Shown: piece by piece, positions 1 to 10,552 of the stretch | How positions within the stretch are numbered: the first letter of the stretch is position 1 | Layout: each line of letters opens with the position of its first letter | Program-made: the position numbers and the translations under genes | Source of the DNA: Bicyclus anynana | Taxonomy: Eukaryota; Arthropoda; Insecta; Lepidoptera; Nymphalidae | DNA: 64,000 bases | Assembly: GCF_947172395.1 (NCBI RefSeq) | Contig: NC_069087.1 | Coordinates: forward strand, 5,041,107 to 5,105,106 | Direction of reading: 5' to 3' | The notes under the pieces: model-generated | Database searches by the model: none | What the model saw: only the letters and a program-made list of their open reading frames with translations | Told to the model about the DNA's origin: nothing

Positions 1-10
1 TTTATTTTAC

Positions 11-59
11 CCACACCCCTGACGATTTCTGTATGGCATCGTATTGGAACGCTTAATCA
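11..59 (-). repeat. SINE-A fragment at window edge
   Basis: Reading the minus strand, this matches the body of the tRNA-headed SINE family named SINE-A here (the segment around 'gcgttccggtacgatg' in the copies at 17188 and 36966), with several substitutions. It is cut at 59/60 by a Helitron 5' end and continues past the left edge of the window. Confidence 0.55.
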
Positions 60-130
60 TCTATACAAATATTATAAAGAGGTATAGTTAGTGGTATTGT
101 AGAAAGAGGGTAGGGTATAATTCAGTATTG
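60..130 (+). mobile_element. Helitron-like 5' end
   Basis: Starts TCTATACAAATATTATAAAG after an A, matching the 5' end of the Helitrons at 10553 and 43443. It is followed by a short gagggtagggta tract like the minisatellites inside the other Helitrons of this window. No CTAG|T end is clear downstream, so this is a fragment or a decayed copy. Confidence 0.55.
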
Positions 131-451
131 ACCTGACGTGAAAATCAAACAGTGGACCTCTTTTTGATATTTATTTATCAATGTATTTATAACAAAGCGA
201 TAAAATTCAAAAAGTTCTTTGTTAATTGACCCATATATTTACATCTACATAAAAATAACTCACGATATTTTAAATTAAAGATGCCCACTTCTTATATACT
301 TACTCAAAATTTATGGCAGAGAAGGTGAGATTAGATAAATATTTTAGTAAACAGCTGATATTAGGCGCGGTTAGGTTTTTGTAGCTAATTACAACATAAG
401 TTGCACAGACAGGGGTTAAAGGGAGTATAGGGGGAGATTTAAATTGGGACG

Positions 452-891
452 AATAATACTAATAATATTTCGAAGGAGTTTTGTATCATAAGCCCGAATT
501 TGTAAAAAAAAATGCTTTTTATGTTTAAAAACTACCTATTTAAGTTTTTAAATCTCAATAGACTGTGTCCCTATTCATAAAGGTCGTATGATGTAAAGGA
601 CCTATATGTGACCTAAACTTAAAAATCTACCTACTTACGTTTCGATAATTTAATAGAACGCTGATCTTATAATAATACTAATAATATTTTGAAGGAGTTT
701 TGTAATATGAGCCCAAATTTGTAAAAAAAATGTGATTTAAGCTTAAAACCTACCTACTTAAGTTTTTAAAACATCTAAAGACTGTTGTCCTGTTCATAAA
801 GTTCGTATGATGTACAGGACCTATATGTAAACTAAGCTTAAAAACCTACCTACCTACGTTCGAAAATTTACTAGAACGGTGATCGTTTAAT
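452..891. repeat. Diverged tandem duplication, period about 219 bp
   Basis: Two head-to-tail copies starting at 452 and 671 share the order aataatactaataatattt, gaaggagttttgta, a poly-A run, 'acctac' motifs, 'gtcgtatgatgta' and 'ggacctatatgt', and end in 'agaacg.tgatc'. Divergence is roughly 15-20 percent by eye, so the duplication is old. No coding potential is seen. Confidence 0.75.
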
Positions 892-2476
892 GTACAGGAC
901 ATAACGAAATAATTCTACAACACCGGTATTACTAGACTAGTTTTATTTGGACTAGGAATACCATGCGCAATTTTTTGTATTGTGTTATTGAAACGCATCC
1001 GGTGTTCTTATCTAATCCGGGTTTCTAATGTTTGCCCCAGTTGATGAATTAAAACAAGACATTAAAAGATAGTTCGACCTAAATATTTTTAATCTTTTTG
1101 CTAATAATAATTTAATGAAAATAGTTTTTACTAATTCTTGTCTCATTTGATCTAAAAGTCTGCGCATTTTACTTTTTAATTTACTCTCTTTTGCATTATC
1201 ACAATTTTGGGATCACGAGTTGTCAATTTATTATTATTGATTTTTGTTTTATTTGTAGGTAAATCACAACATTATCACATGCTATAGTTGGTGGAAATAA
1301 TATACCACAGTAGGCAGCCCTAGTTTTTTAACGCCACGGATGTACGGGTCTGCTTGGATATACATTTAATAATAATAGGATACGAATTTGATTTCCAAAC
1401 ACAATATTTCAATTTGTTTGCTATTGTTAAAATTTAAAAAGTAGTAACCCTGAAGTGTGTTAAAGTAAAAACGTGTGCGTCTCGGGACGCTCGATAGATG
1501 TGATAACTTAAACCGTATGGGTGAGAAAAAGGGAAGTCAGACAGAATGGCTCCGTAACGCGTTACGCCACGAATCGGTTTACCCTCCCATAAGAAATCCT
1601 TCCGTTATCACGTCAAAAAAAAGACAAAATCTAAGCTTGTTGAGATTTAACATTTTTTTAGGTTAACATTCAGAAGCTATAAATTTTTACATTGAAGAAT
1701 AAGCACTTTATAAATAAAAAAATTTTACGTGGCATCTTCTGACATTGTCTATGAATGAAAAATAGTTGTTTATTTCAGTCAATTCACGTTTGCTTATAAA
1801 CAGCACATCAACACTGATTTTGCGTGTGTTGACGCGCTTGGTAAAAATAATTGACATAAAATCAAGATTTTTTATAATTTAATTAAGATTAAACTACTAT
1901 TTTAGTAAGCATTCTTACTCCGAAGTTTTAAACGATATCTCACGTAAAGAAAAAGTCAGATAAGTACTTAAAAGTTATTAAATGTAATAACATTTAAATA
2001 AAACTTCTCATAATTTTGTAGATGTGTAAATTATTGTGTGCACAAATACAAATAGAGCGAATGTGTGTTTAAGTAACATTTAGTTATGCGGTCGGTACGT
2101 GATTACATATTCCCTCAATAAAGCTAATAACGTGACGGTTTCAGGACTCGCGCTTTACGCTTATTTGATTACATTCCACATGACAAGCGAGGCCGCAACA
2201 ATCAACACAACAGTAACCTAATTATCTCTACCTACAGCAGAATCCGCAAACACAAATAATAGTTTAAATATTTCAAGTAAATATTTTGAAAGCATTTCGT
2301 GAAATGGTTTTACGAGCGTGGGATTTGTGCGTAAACGATTTTTTTTTTAAATTTACATCTTGAACACTTCGACGGTTTCACTGCTGAAATACATCCGCAA
2401 AAAACGCACGTATACAAACAAACAAACATAGCTATCCGCGGAAGATTTGACGTTAATTAATTTCCTCAAAAAATTT
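892..2476. other. A+T-rich stretch, no gene recognised
   Basis: No convincing ORF, repeat or RNA was found. A 63-codon frame at 1475-1666 has no recognisable domain. If the candidate exon at 2483-2508 is real, this stretch would be its first intron on the minus strand. Confidence 0.5.
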
Positions 2477-2482
2477 ACTTAC

Positions 2483-2508
2483 CAAACGGGTCGGACGAGG
2501 GCCGACAT
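2483..2508 (-). CDS. Candidate first coding exon of a minus-strand gene
   Basis: On the minus strand an ATG at 2508 with a purine at -3 opens the frame MSALVRPV plus two bases. It runs into a consensus splice donor GTAAGT (plus-strand positions 2477-2482). It lies at the edge of a G+C-rich, CpG-rich block, as a 5' exon would. An 8-codon upstream ORF lies at 2537-2511 (minus) in the leader. Eight residues cannot identify a family, and no second exon is seen to the left within the window. The exon could equally be chance. Confidence 0.25.
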
Positions 2509-2840
2509 CTCTATAAAATCGAGGGGTGATCCCTCATCACGCACTAAAGTTTTTACACGATATCACTGTGATTTAAAAAAAAACACTACACAAAACGCGA
2601 CTCAGTAGCTTAACAAGTTTGTAGCGACTTAGGTCCGCGTAGACCAGCTACGCCGTAGTATACGCCGGAAAAGTTTAGCCGTGCTACGTCGTAGCAGTGT
2701 CTGGAGCACGGAGCGTTTCCGCAGCGCGGGTTCCTCGCAGGATGCGATTCGCGGACTATGCGGAGGCCGAGTGCAGGCCGCGCGGAGGAGCGGTGGGCTG
2801 CGCGCGCACGCCGCGCCCACCCGCCCCGCCCCACTCACCC
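2509..2840 (-). promoter_or_regulatory. CpG-rich candidate promoter / 5' UTR, minus strand
   Basis: From about 2630 to 2840 the sequence is markedly richer in G+C and CpG than its surroundings, with runs such as gcgcgcacgccgcgcccac. It lies directly upstream of the candidate minus-strand ATG and donor. A second GTGAGT donor-like site on the minus strand (about 2838) would allow an alternative leader. No TATA box or clear initiator was identified. Open frames of 71-78 codons on both strands here are G+C-driven and unsupported. Confidence 0.35.
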
Positions 2841-4230
2841 GCAACCTATTTATTTCTAGTTACGTAAAATTTACGCGCAATACCCGATATGTGACTGCAT
2901 TTCAGTCTAGTTTTTAATATAAAAAAAATAATACTTTACCATAAAGCAGAGAAATACTGGACTCACAATGTATAACTGTCTGTGTTCTCGTATTTCAGAT
3001 TGCATCCGTGAAAACAATAAGTATACAAAAAAGTGCCATAGCACACTCGATAGGTACTTGAAAGGTTCAAAAGCTCGAGTAGTGTTTAAAAAAAGAACGT
3101 TCCGATTAAAAGCCAATCAGTGTTTTTCACGCGATACCACTTCGGCAGCCCCCGTCAGGTGAGGCATGAACTGAAAAAAGAAGCCTCCGCCGGTCGCCGG
3201 GGGCGCCGTCAAATTTGGCAGACGAGTTTTTTCGACCGCAGTCTCGCTATCAGTGTCACTTAAACAAATTGAATAAATGGATCAGAGGGTGCCGACCGAC
3301 GTCCATTTCGCTGAGGGATCGTTTTGTCACCGCACTTAAACCTTTCTTTTGTAGACAAAGGAGTTGGCACGCCGCTGTCACGCTACCTTGTTTCGCTCGC
3401 TCGTTTCCAACAAAAGTCTAAACTTGCGAACGTTCCCCGATACGCTTTCTGTTCGCGGACGTATTGTCAAATTAATGCGAAAGTTCGACAAGTGTGACGT
3501 CACGATCAGCTGTGCGCCGCGAGCGCAACAGACAATGCGATTAAGATCTACGCAGGACAACTTTCGCCGCGCGCCGAGCGGCAGTTAGTTGTTATGAAAG
3601 AGAGAAATTTGTAAATTGTTGGCGCCCGAGTTCACGAACTCCGTCGAACCGGAGTTTGTTTTAAGAGTCCAACCTTGAAACAAGAAGAAAAGTAGTCCTG
3701 TAAAACAAAGTTTTGCGGCCGCCGTCGCCGGCGCAAGCGGTTCAAGGATTGTACCCGAACTGTCTGTCTGTACAACTTTGCCGATTAAAAGCTCAAAAGC
3801 TTCCAAAGTCATTTTAAAAGTTTATCTGCACGCGGCTCGGGGCGCGAGGGGCGGGGCGTAGGCACCGTTTCGTTATCATCCTCTGCAATACTTTGTTAAA
3901 CCTAGTTAAACTTATTTATAAATCGGCCGCGGTCGTCGGCCGCGCCCGTGCTTCCCGAATTAAACTGTCAAAGTTGTGGAGCGGCGCCTCCGCGGCGTCT
4001 TGCGAGGACATGTGCTCGGGCCCGAATAGTTGCCAACGTACACACTAAGTTCCTAGACCCTTCGCTACTTTGTTTTACAGCTGTTCCACTTAGCGAACTA
4101 TGCCTAGAGTTGGGCGCGAGTTCTTGCATGTGTATCGGCGGCACACACCCGCATCCGAATAGTTTCATAAACATAACCAAACTAAGTTTTGGACGACTTT
4201 TCAAAGTCAATGCATACTAACTTTCGATGT
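2841..4230. promoter_or_regulatory. G+C-rich island with CRE-like palindrome
   Basis: G+C- and CpG-rich blocks at about 3130-3230, 3480-3660, 3710-3770 and 3830-4030 stand out from A+T-rich flanks. A perfect TGACGTCA palindrome lies at 3495-3502. A donor-like CAG|GTGAGG is present on the plus strand near 3157. The island abuts the candidate minus-strand exon, so a bidirectional promoter is possible. ORFs of 68-90 codons on both strands overlap each other and show no domain. Confidence 0.4.
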
Positions 4231-4955
4231 CTGGAAGTGCGATATTACGATTGGATCAGTTTGCGGGTGACTTTAATGCATTCGTTTGTTCGGAACTTTG
4301 TTTTATTGGATCAAACTTCTCAACAAGGTTAAGTATCTTCATTTACTTTGTTTGAACGTTGTAGGCTAACTAACTTTTCAGATTACTGTTGTGTTAATAA
4401 TTATACAGTTGGTTCGTTGACCTATTGGGATAGTTGGTATACAAGGAGTTTATAGTTGTTTCTTGTAGTGTTTTGTAACATATATTATATTGATTTTGTA
4501 GATTATATAAGTTACCCTTGGTAAAGTTGGTATTCCAAATAAATCAGTTTATTATATTCTGAATTTCAAAATTATTTATGCTTTTATAACCTAACTTCAG
4601 ATTTACTACCATTTTACGATCTTATATTATTTGTCTAACATGGTAATGTTGCCAGTTGCCAGTTGTAGTGTGCCAAAAGCTTTTAAATAAATTTGAGTTG
4701 TCGTATTTCGTAGTATAAACTTCATAAATATTTTCTTTATACATGAACCAATTTCAACATATACCCTACATGTGCCTGTATCAAATAGTTATTTCGTTTT
4801 AGCAGATTCTTAAACTGCACCATTTATTTAAGTTTATTAAGTGTTAAGTCTTAAGTAAATTAAGCAAACAATAAAATCCCACATTCTAATGTAAAATATT
4901 TAAACCTACTAATAATTTATATGTAAAAGAAGTCGAAGTTTAATTTTATTTACTA
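4231..4955. other. A+T-rich stretch, nothing recognised
   Basis: Low-complexity A/T-rich sequence without ORFs, tandem repeats or identifiable element ends. Confidence 0.5.
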
Positions 4956-4957
4956 CA

Positions 4958-4992
4958 GGCTTAGTTTACAAGCACTTTTGAAACGCCAGGTA
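4958..4992 (-). repeat. LINE 3' tail fragment (family T)
   Basis: Contains 'gtttacaagcacttttgaaa', the reverse complement of the tail 'tttcaaaagt.cttgtaaac' that recurs at 9067, 23972, 28150, 31395 and 32636. In the better copies the tail ends in 'gaaataaatga' and ttgattttgatttt repeats, as a LINE or LINE-mobilised 3' end would. Confidence 0.5.
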
Positions 4993-5042
4993 ATGTAATT
5001 AGATAATGGTGATAATTAGTCGAAAACTAAAGTCGAAAATAG

Positions 5043-5250
5043 TTCATCATTGATTATCATTATCAACCTATATTCGGCTCACTGCTGAGCTCGAATCTCC
5101 TCACAGGATGAGAGGGATTAGGCCAATAGTCCACCACGCTGGCCCAAAGCCGACTTCACACACGCAGAGAATTAAAAAAATTCTCTGGTATGCAGGTTTC
5201 TTCACGATATTTTTCCCAAAATTAAAATTCAAGATATCACGCGATTCAAA
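5043..5250 (-). mobile_element. SINE-C, 5'-truncated, minus orientation
   Basis: The minus strand carries the SINE-C body and tail: 'gcattgggccagcgtggtgg'-like, 'agaggagactcgagctcag'-like and 'gagccgaatatgggttgat'-like segments, then TGATAA repeats at the plus-strand left end. The tRNA head is missing. A second SINE-C piece follows in the opposite orientation, making a foldback pair. Confidence 0.75.
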
Positions 5251-5252
5251 CA

Positions 5253-5418
5253 GTGAAGGAAAAACATAACTAGGAAACCTGCATACCTGAGATTTTTCCT
5301 GATTCTTCGTGTGTCAAGTATGCTAATCTGTATTGGGCTGACTATTAGCCTAGCCCGTTTTATTTTAAGAGGAGACTTGTGTTCAACAGTGAGCCAAAAT
5401 GGGTTGTTAATGATGACT
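5253..5418 (+). mobile_element. SINE-C, 5'-truncated, plus orientation
   Basis: Begins at the 'acagtgaaggaaaaacat' segment and runs through 'gaaacctgcatacctgag' to 'gagccaaaatgggttgttaa' with a short GATGA tail. It faces away from the minus-strand copy at 5043-5250, so the two could pair as a hairpin when transcribed. Confidence 0.75.
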
Positions 5419-5559
5419 CATGTTACATTAACACGCATTTCTTGACAGTGACATAAATAATTACAGTTTTGTATGTGTTTTGTTTGTCAATGAATAATAT
5501 TATTATGAGTGCAATTGCTTTATGTATTTTAATATTAGAATGATTAAATATTGCTTCGG

Positions 5560-5720
5560 GGCTGGCAGAGCGGCGCGGCACGATTCGCTGTAATAATCAG
5601 CGTAATTACAGAAATCTCTTCGGAGAGTCACGATCAAGCTGGGACGAGATAAAGCTGTTACAACCCCCTGGCAGACGTCACAGCCATTATGCTAAGACCT
5701 TTCGACTTGGCTCTCACATT
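5560..5720. promoter_or_regulatory. Candidate regulatory island
   Basis: A G+C-richer stretch in A+T-rich DNA, containing a near-palindrome tgtaataatcagcgtaatta (two homeodomain-type TAAT cores) and 'cagacgtcac'. No ORF or repeat was recognised. The regulatory role is inferred from composition and motifs only. Confidence 0.2.
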
Positions 5721-6048
5721 GCTGTATGATTTTGTCACGTAAATGAGCATACGTGTCTGATTTTCTTTATGAAGTTTGTACATTCTATTGCGATGTAGGG
5801 GGTAAATGATTTAAATCGATTTACGATTTGAATAGACTTGGTACATTTGAAACAACTTGATGGTATAATATAGGTTACGTTAATTACAATCCTTCTTACT
5901 TTAGTCTATTTGCGTTTGTTAGTTAAATAGGTGATGGCGGGTTAGATCTAAAATTTCATAATTTCTTTAAAACTAGCAATCCTTAGATGTAATTGCTAAT
6001 TATGGATATCTAGATACTTTCAGATAGATACGCTGTATTAAGTAGTAG

Positions 6049-6285
6049 TCATCAATCCATATTCGGCTTACTGCTGAGCATGAGTCTCCTCTCAGAAAGT
6101 GAGAGCTTAGGCCAATAGTCCACCACGCTGGTTCAATGTGGATAGGCAGACGTCACACTCGTAGATAATTAAGAGAGTTCTCAGGTATGCAGACACGTGA
6201 TATTTAATTTCTTAAAATGCGCATAACTGAAAGTTGGAGATGCATGCCCCGGATCGGATTCGAACCTCTGCTCTCCGGAATCGGT
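6049..6285 (-). mobile_element. SINE-C with partial tRNA head, minus
   Basis: Read on the minus strand: part of the tRNA-derived head with a B-box-like aggttcgaatccgatccgg (about 6250-6270), then 'catctccaactttcagtta', 'aagaaattaaatatcacgtg', and the tail 'agccgaatatggattgatga'. An internal segment between 'atatcacgtg' and 'ctgcatacctgag' is deleted compared with the copy at 34702. Confidence 0.75.
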
Positions 6286-6498
6286 ACATCGATATAGGAT
6301 ACAAGTCGGTAGCTCATCGTAATTTGGTCGTAAAGAACGTGTTATCAGGGTTCGCCAATAAGTCACGCGATAATTACCGCGAGTCGGGGTCGCGCACCCC
6401 TCACATATTAATGTATCTTACATAAATAATACAAATATGACGTCTCTGAGAGACAATCGCGCGGTTTTATGATTGTTCAGAGACAAGATAGACTTTCA

Positions 6499-6597
6499 GA
6501 GTCTCAATAGCTCAGTGGTAAAGGGGCTGGATGACCAAGAGGTGGCGGTTCGATCCCCGCCTGATTGACTATTATTGTACCCTCTCCTAACACAGTA
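6499..6597 (+). mobile_element. SINE-B, tRNA-headed, 3'-truncated
   Basis: A-box-like 'tagctcagtggta' and B-box 'ggttcgatccccgcc' about 40 bases apart, followed by 'ctattattgtaccctctcct'. It matches the longer minus-strand copy at 8335-8501, which shows that it is a dispersed SINE rather than a functional tRNA gene. A LINE C-terminus follows within 80 bases. Confidence 0.65.
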
Positions 6598-6676
6598 TCT
6601 TACAACAAATTGAACGGTCATATTAAAAAGACTAGAAGAATAATAAGACCTTGCTCTCGAGATTATCGCCATGTGA

Positions 6677-6910
6677 AATGTTGAGTCAACTATTATTGTT
6701 CCGATAGTTGTTTCAGTCCATGGTCTTATAGCGAAAAGCTTCGACCAACATCTTATGAAGCTTTCACTTAACTGTTCGATCAAGGGTCGGATACAGAAGG
6801 CAGTGATACTTGAGACGGCGCGTATTGTGAGGAGGTTCCTCACTCTGGAGCCCTGACCACCGGTTGCTTGGGCACTCTAATGTCCCGCAGCGGGAGGGTT
6901 GAGTTTTTTA
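6677..6910 (+). pseudogene. LINE reverse-transcriptase ORF, C-terminal remnant
   Basis: A 59-codon plus-strand frame ends at the TGA at 6854-6856. It contains IIVPIVVSVHGLIAKSF, then IQKAVILETARIVRRFL and LTLEP. Upstream in the same frame is a TGA at 6674. The pattern 'PIVV...G....L...L.......LQKAVIL.TARIVR.FL' is what I recall at the extreme C-terminus of non-LTR retrotransposon polymerases (R2/R4/Dong or L1-like groups). The following 'cgcagcgggagggttgagtt' and A/T-rich tail look like a LINE 3' UTR. It has no catalytic domain, so it is a dead 5'-truncated copy. Clade assignment is uncertain. Confidence 0.6.
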
Positions 6911-7068
6911 TAAATTTATTAATAGTGTTGTATTTTATATTTTTATTAACATTATCATTGTTAAAAAATTAAAAAAAGGAAAAATAAATAAATTATGGAA
7001 AAAAATACTGACTAATATTCTTTATTTTACCACAGAAGAAAGATAGAAAAAACGATATGCATTTATAT

Positions 7069-7118
7069 TGAGGAGACTCGTGCTCTGCAGTGAGCTGAAA
7101 ATGGATTGTAATGATGTT
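7069..7118 (+). mobile_element. SINE-C tail fragment
   Basis: Contains 'gaggagactcgtgctctgca' then 'gtgagctgaaaatggattg' and 'taatgatg', which is the last 50 bases of SINE-C with substitutions. Confidence 0.6.
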
Positions 7119-7514
7119 TAACGTTACACATACACTTCAGTTCTTAGCTATCCAATTATGGCTACTTTTTATTGGTCATAACTTAAATGATCTTGTACCT
7201 TATAGGAGTTTGACATTTTTGCTATCCTTTACTTAATTGTTCCATTTAGTTCTTTATTCTAATTGAGGTTTAATTTCATAATAACTTTCCTCAAGACTAG
7301 TGTGTGAGATAGTGTGCGATTACCTTTATCCAATGCGGTTACTTACGATATTGAAGTAGATGGACGGAATAATTTGTGCGTTATTTGTACTTCTTCTTCT
7401 TGATTCTGTAACAACGAAATAAGTGTTTAGCTTAGTTTGTTTATTTTTTCCTTTCTTACAGACAAAGTTACAGTTATTTACAATAAAAGTAATTATGGAT
7501 ATAATAAAAACCTA

Positions 7515-7635
7515 ATAGTGACTTAAGCCTGCCAACACACGGAGTGTAGTGGGTAAAAATTCTATATCCCTTTTACTATAATGAGGGAGACATGGCCCTG
7601 TAGTATGTGCCGTTAAGTAGGCTGATAATTATGAA
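7515..7635 (+). repeat. Retroposon 3' end, GATAA-tailed
   Basis: Order of motifs: 'gcctgccaacacacggag', 'gtagtgggtaaaaattcta', 'agggagacatggccctgtag', 'gccgttaagtaggctgataa'. This resembles a known type of lepidopteran retroposon end closing in a GATRAT-rich tail. A related fragment lies at 40525-40600. The class, LINE or SINE, is not certain. Confidence 0.4.
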
Positions 7636-7725
7636 TAATAACTTTAAATACACAAACATAAAACACATTCACATACATACAATGTACGATGTATATACTC
7701 TATCTACATGTATGTCATATAAAAT

Positions 7726-7984
7726 CCGACTGCTTAAGCGTAATGAACTGAAAAGGGAAAAACAAGTATCACAACATCTATATAACATTCTAAATAAATA
7801 CTTTATGGTGCACCTTGAAACATGTATGGTGCAGGGATAAACAATACTTTCTTACCTAGGGGTAAATTATGATCTACCAAAACTATGTGCATGCGGTACC
7901 ATAAAGTGTTTAGTTAGAATTTTATATTGATGTTGTGATACTTTTTTTTCTCTTTTCAGTTCATTACGCTTAAGCAGTCGGGTT
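7726..7984. mobile_element. Foldback (inverted-repeat) element
   Basis: Two arms of about 85 bases are imperfect reverse complements: 7727-7809 ('ccgactgcttaagcgtaatg' ... 'tactttatggtgcac') and 7898-7983 ('gtaccataaagtgtt' ... 'cattacgcttaagcagtcgg'), with about 88 bases between them. Because each arm is open in the same sense, both strands show a peptide frame containing RLLKRNELKREK, which is an artefact of the symmetry. The structure fits a foldback MITE or a dead inverted duplication. No target-site duplication was identified. Confidence 0.6.
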
Positions 7985-8334
7985 TCTGTTTTTGTTATAA
8001 TATTTTGAATGGTATTCTTAACTACCAATAAAAAATTCAAAAATTGACAATCATAAACGAGAAATTGTACGTAGATACATAACAAAATCGTGAATATCTA
8101 CTAAGCTAAGTAACTTAATCTATATTTTGGTCAGATGAACAGTATTGCCATACAACCAGCCTTCTGGGCAATTTACCAATGAACATCGATTCGGATGAAT
8201 TCTCCGATGCCCAAGTCTGTAAATATAATTTTATATTTCCTGTTTTATCATTATAATAGGTATAGGTAGTTAATTTAGTTAGGTTAATGTTTTTGTTTTA
8301 GTTGGTGTAACAAAATGTACATCTTTTTAAGGAA

Positions 8335-8501
8335 TATTTGCCATATTTTTTTTAAATATGCCCAATATTCCCATTCCCCTCCAACTAGTCGGGAAAGACT
8401 GTACTAGGAGTGGGTACGACAATAGACCAACGGGGCGGGGATCGAACCACCACCCCTCGGTGATGAGTCCGACGGCTCTTACCGTTAAACTATTGAGGCT
8501 T
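8335..8501 (-). mobile_element. SINE-B, full head and body, minus
   Basis: Read on the minus strand: 'agcctcaatagtttaacggt' (A-box region), 'ggtggttcgatccccgccc' (B-box), 'tattgtcgtacccactccta', then a body ending in 'gggcatatttaaaaaaa'. The pol III promoter boxes and A-rich tail are those of a tRNA-derived SINE. The 62-codon frame across it is not a gene. Confidence 0.7.
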
Positions 8502-9066
8502 ATATAGGCATACATTGTTTAATAAATTAAAATATATAGCTAAGTAACTGAGACTGTAATCTCAAATGAGTCAAGTGACGTAGAAAGAGTGATGCAAGGC
8601 AACAACGTGCAAAGCACTGTTTACGTTATGAAGAAATCACGATTCTAAGGGTTGGTAATAAACGAACGTTGGTACTATGTCACAAAGCGATCACGTTTCT
8701 ATTTCGTAGCAGTTTCGAAATTATACTCATAGCATGACGTATTTGGGGCGTTTTCGAAATGCGATTTTAATTGCCTCGCACGTTGGTCACCAAACACGTG
8801 GAGTACGGTTACCAAATGACGAAATCTTTCACAAAGGACTCTCGAGAAAAAATTATATTTGTTTTCGCAGACTAATTGTGAAAGTCACAAAGGGTTTCCG
8901 TTACACCCCTGTTATTGCTAAACGAAGCTGAATACACGTGGCTGCGCATGTGCTTGGATTAATTCAGTCACGACCTGAAATAGTCTTGTGAAATTTCAAA
9001 TCTTGTGACTTTATTTAATTAAAAAGTTTTTAAGAAAGGACAAGTGATCGTGACTAACAATTCAAA

Positions 9067-9105
9067 AGTAGGCTCAGTTTACAAGCACTTTTGAAACGTC
9101 AGTTG
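9067..9105 (-). repeat. LINE 3' tail fragment (family T)
   Basis: 'taggctcagtttacaagcac' then 'ttttgaaacgtcag', the reverse complement of the family T tail described at 4958 and seen best at 31395. Confidence 0.55.
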
Positions 9106-10110
9106 ATTATTTGTAAAGATTCTACCACCGTCTATCACGATACATTACCATCCATCAGATGATAGCATAGATCTATAATAGCACGACTCTTTTGGGGGTG
9201 GACTAAGAAGTCAAAAGTCAAAAGACATAACTAATAATCTTTCTTCATCAACATTATTGTTTATTTGAAAAAATGGAGTTCTACAAATATTAAGTTAAAA
9301 TGCAAGTGGGGGACAAACAAGGGCATAAGAGGAAGGCTAACGAAGAGAGAATGGAGTGTAAATATAAATGCAAAAGGAGTTAGTGATGAGTTGACGTACA
9401 AGTGCGGTCACTTAAAACAGGGACGATCAGGGATTTCTAAAAATATAAATTAGATTTCGGGTATTTCTGATAAAAAATTTCATATTTTTATCCCATTTTC
9501 TACGAGTAAACCAACGTTTTTTTTCAAACTTCATTTGACATTGAAAGTTTAGCTCAAGTGAAGTAATTTCACGTAACCAAACTTTGGAGGAACTTTGTTG
9601 TGTGCTGTTCTTTATAACACTGAATCCTTTCACAAAATAAGTCCGTCCTTTTTGTCAAAATAACAAAGGTTTTGTCAAAGCTATTTTACGTTAAGTGTCA
9701 GAAACGTCGACTAAAACAATTTCCATACTATACCTGTCCTGTTTTAAAACATAAATCGATCTTAAAAGACGTTGTCTGTATTACAGGTTGAATACCGTTT
9801 CATTTAAATGTGTATTAAATAGATTTTTTTTGGAAAGAATTTATAAATATCGAATTCAATTTTAAAAAAATATTTAGCAGAAAATAAGTTTATTTGCTTT
9901 GGATTTGGAAGTGATGTGCAGTTACGAGTAGTTTTTACAAAAATAAATCTGAAAGAAATCATATTATTGATCAATGTTAAATACATGAATAAAAAAATCA
10001 CGTAATTTATTCGAAATGCATACATAAATAAATGTAAGAAGGTTCCTTTTTGAAGTAATTTAAAAATAATTGAATATTTGTAATAATAATGACTGTGTTG
10101 CTATCGGTAC
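9106..10110. other. A+T-rich stretch, nothing recognised
   Basis: No recognisable gene or element. Frames of 62-73 codons (9265-9453 plus; 9427-9633 and 9804-10025 minus) have low-complexity Lys/Asn/Phe/Ile-rich composition expected from A+T-rich non-coding DNA. Confidence 0.5.
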
Positions 10111-10129
10111 TTTAAGCCTTCAATCCACA

Positions 10130-10350
10130 TAGATGCTTTTCTCTAGCGATGTTTAGGCGTTCCACTAAAGGGGGCGGGCCCTAAATTTGATTTTAATATT
10201 AAGCACGTAATGCCCTGTTTGCTTAGGCCAGTAATTGATACGGCACTCTTATTACGCGTCTAATGTCTGTAATTATTTTCAAATTCGTCGGCTTTGGCTT
10301 AAAACGTTGGATTATTTAACGTTCCGAACGCTACTGTTACCGAATTAATT
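10130..10350. promoter_or_regulatory. Candidate regulatory stretch with TAAT motifs
   Basis: G+C-richer than its flanks, with 'ccagtaattgatacgg', 'tgtaattattttcaaat' and 'ggattatttaacgttcc' close together. These are homeodomain-type cores. No ORF or repeat is seen. The role is inferred. Confidence 0.2.
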
Positions 10351-10552
10351 TACGAGTGTAGCTTTTAATACGTGTAAGATTATCGTTTACATAAATCTTG
10401 GAAAATATGCAAATTTTAGCGTTATTCAAAACCTTTCTGTTTTCGAAATCGAAATCGGAATTTGCCAATCGAAAAAAGTTACCTTTATGCATATATTAAC
10501 CAAGCTTAATGTATTATGTATGGACGTATGGATTTTTTACTATAAAGGCTTA

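Noticed and set aside
3948..4220. 90-codon plus and 80-codon minus frames
   Set aside because: They overlap on opposite strands of a G+C-rich island, where stop codons are rare. No domain is seen on either.
6499..6571. Functional tRNA gene
   Set aside because: Internal A and B boxes are present, but the sequence belongs to a dispersed SINE family (second copy at 8335-8501) and does not pair as a clean cloverleaf by eye.
6496..6843. 115-codon minus-strand ORF
   Set aside because: It is antisense to the LINE C-terminal fragment and SINE-B on the plus strand; a shadow frame.
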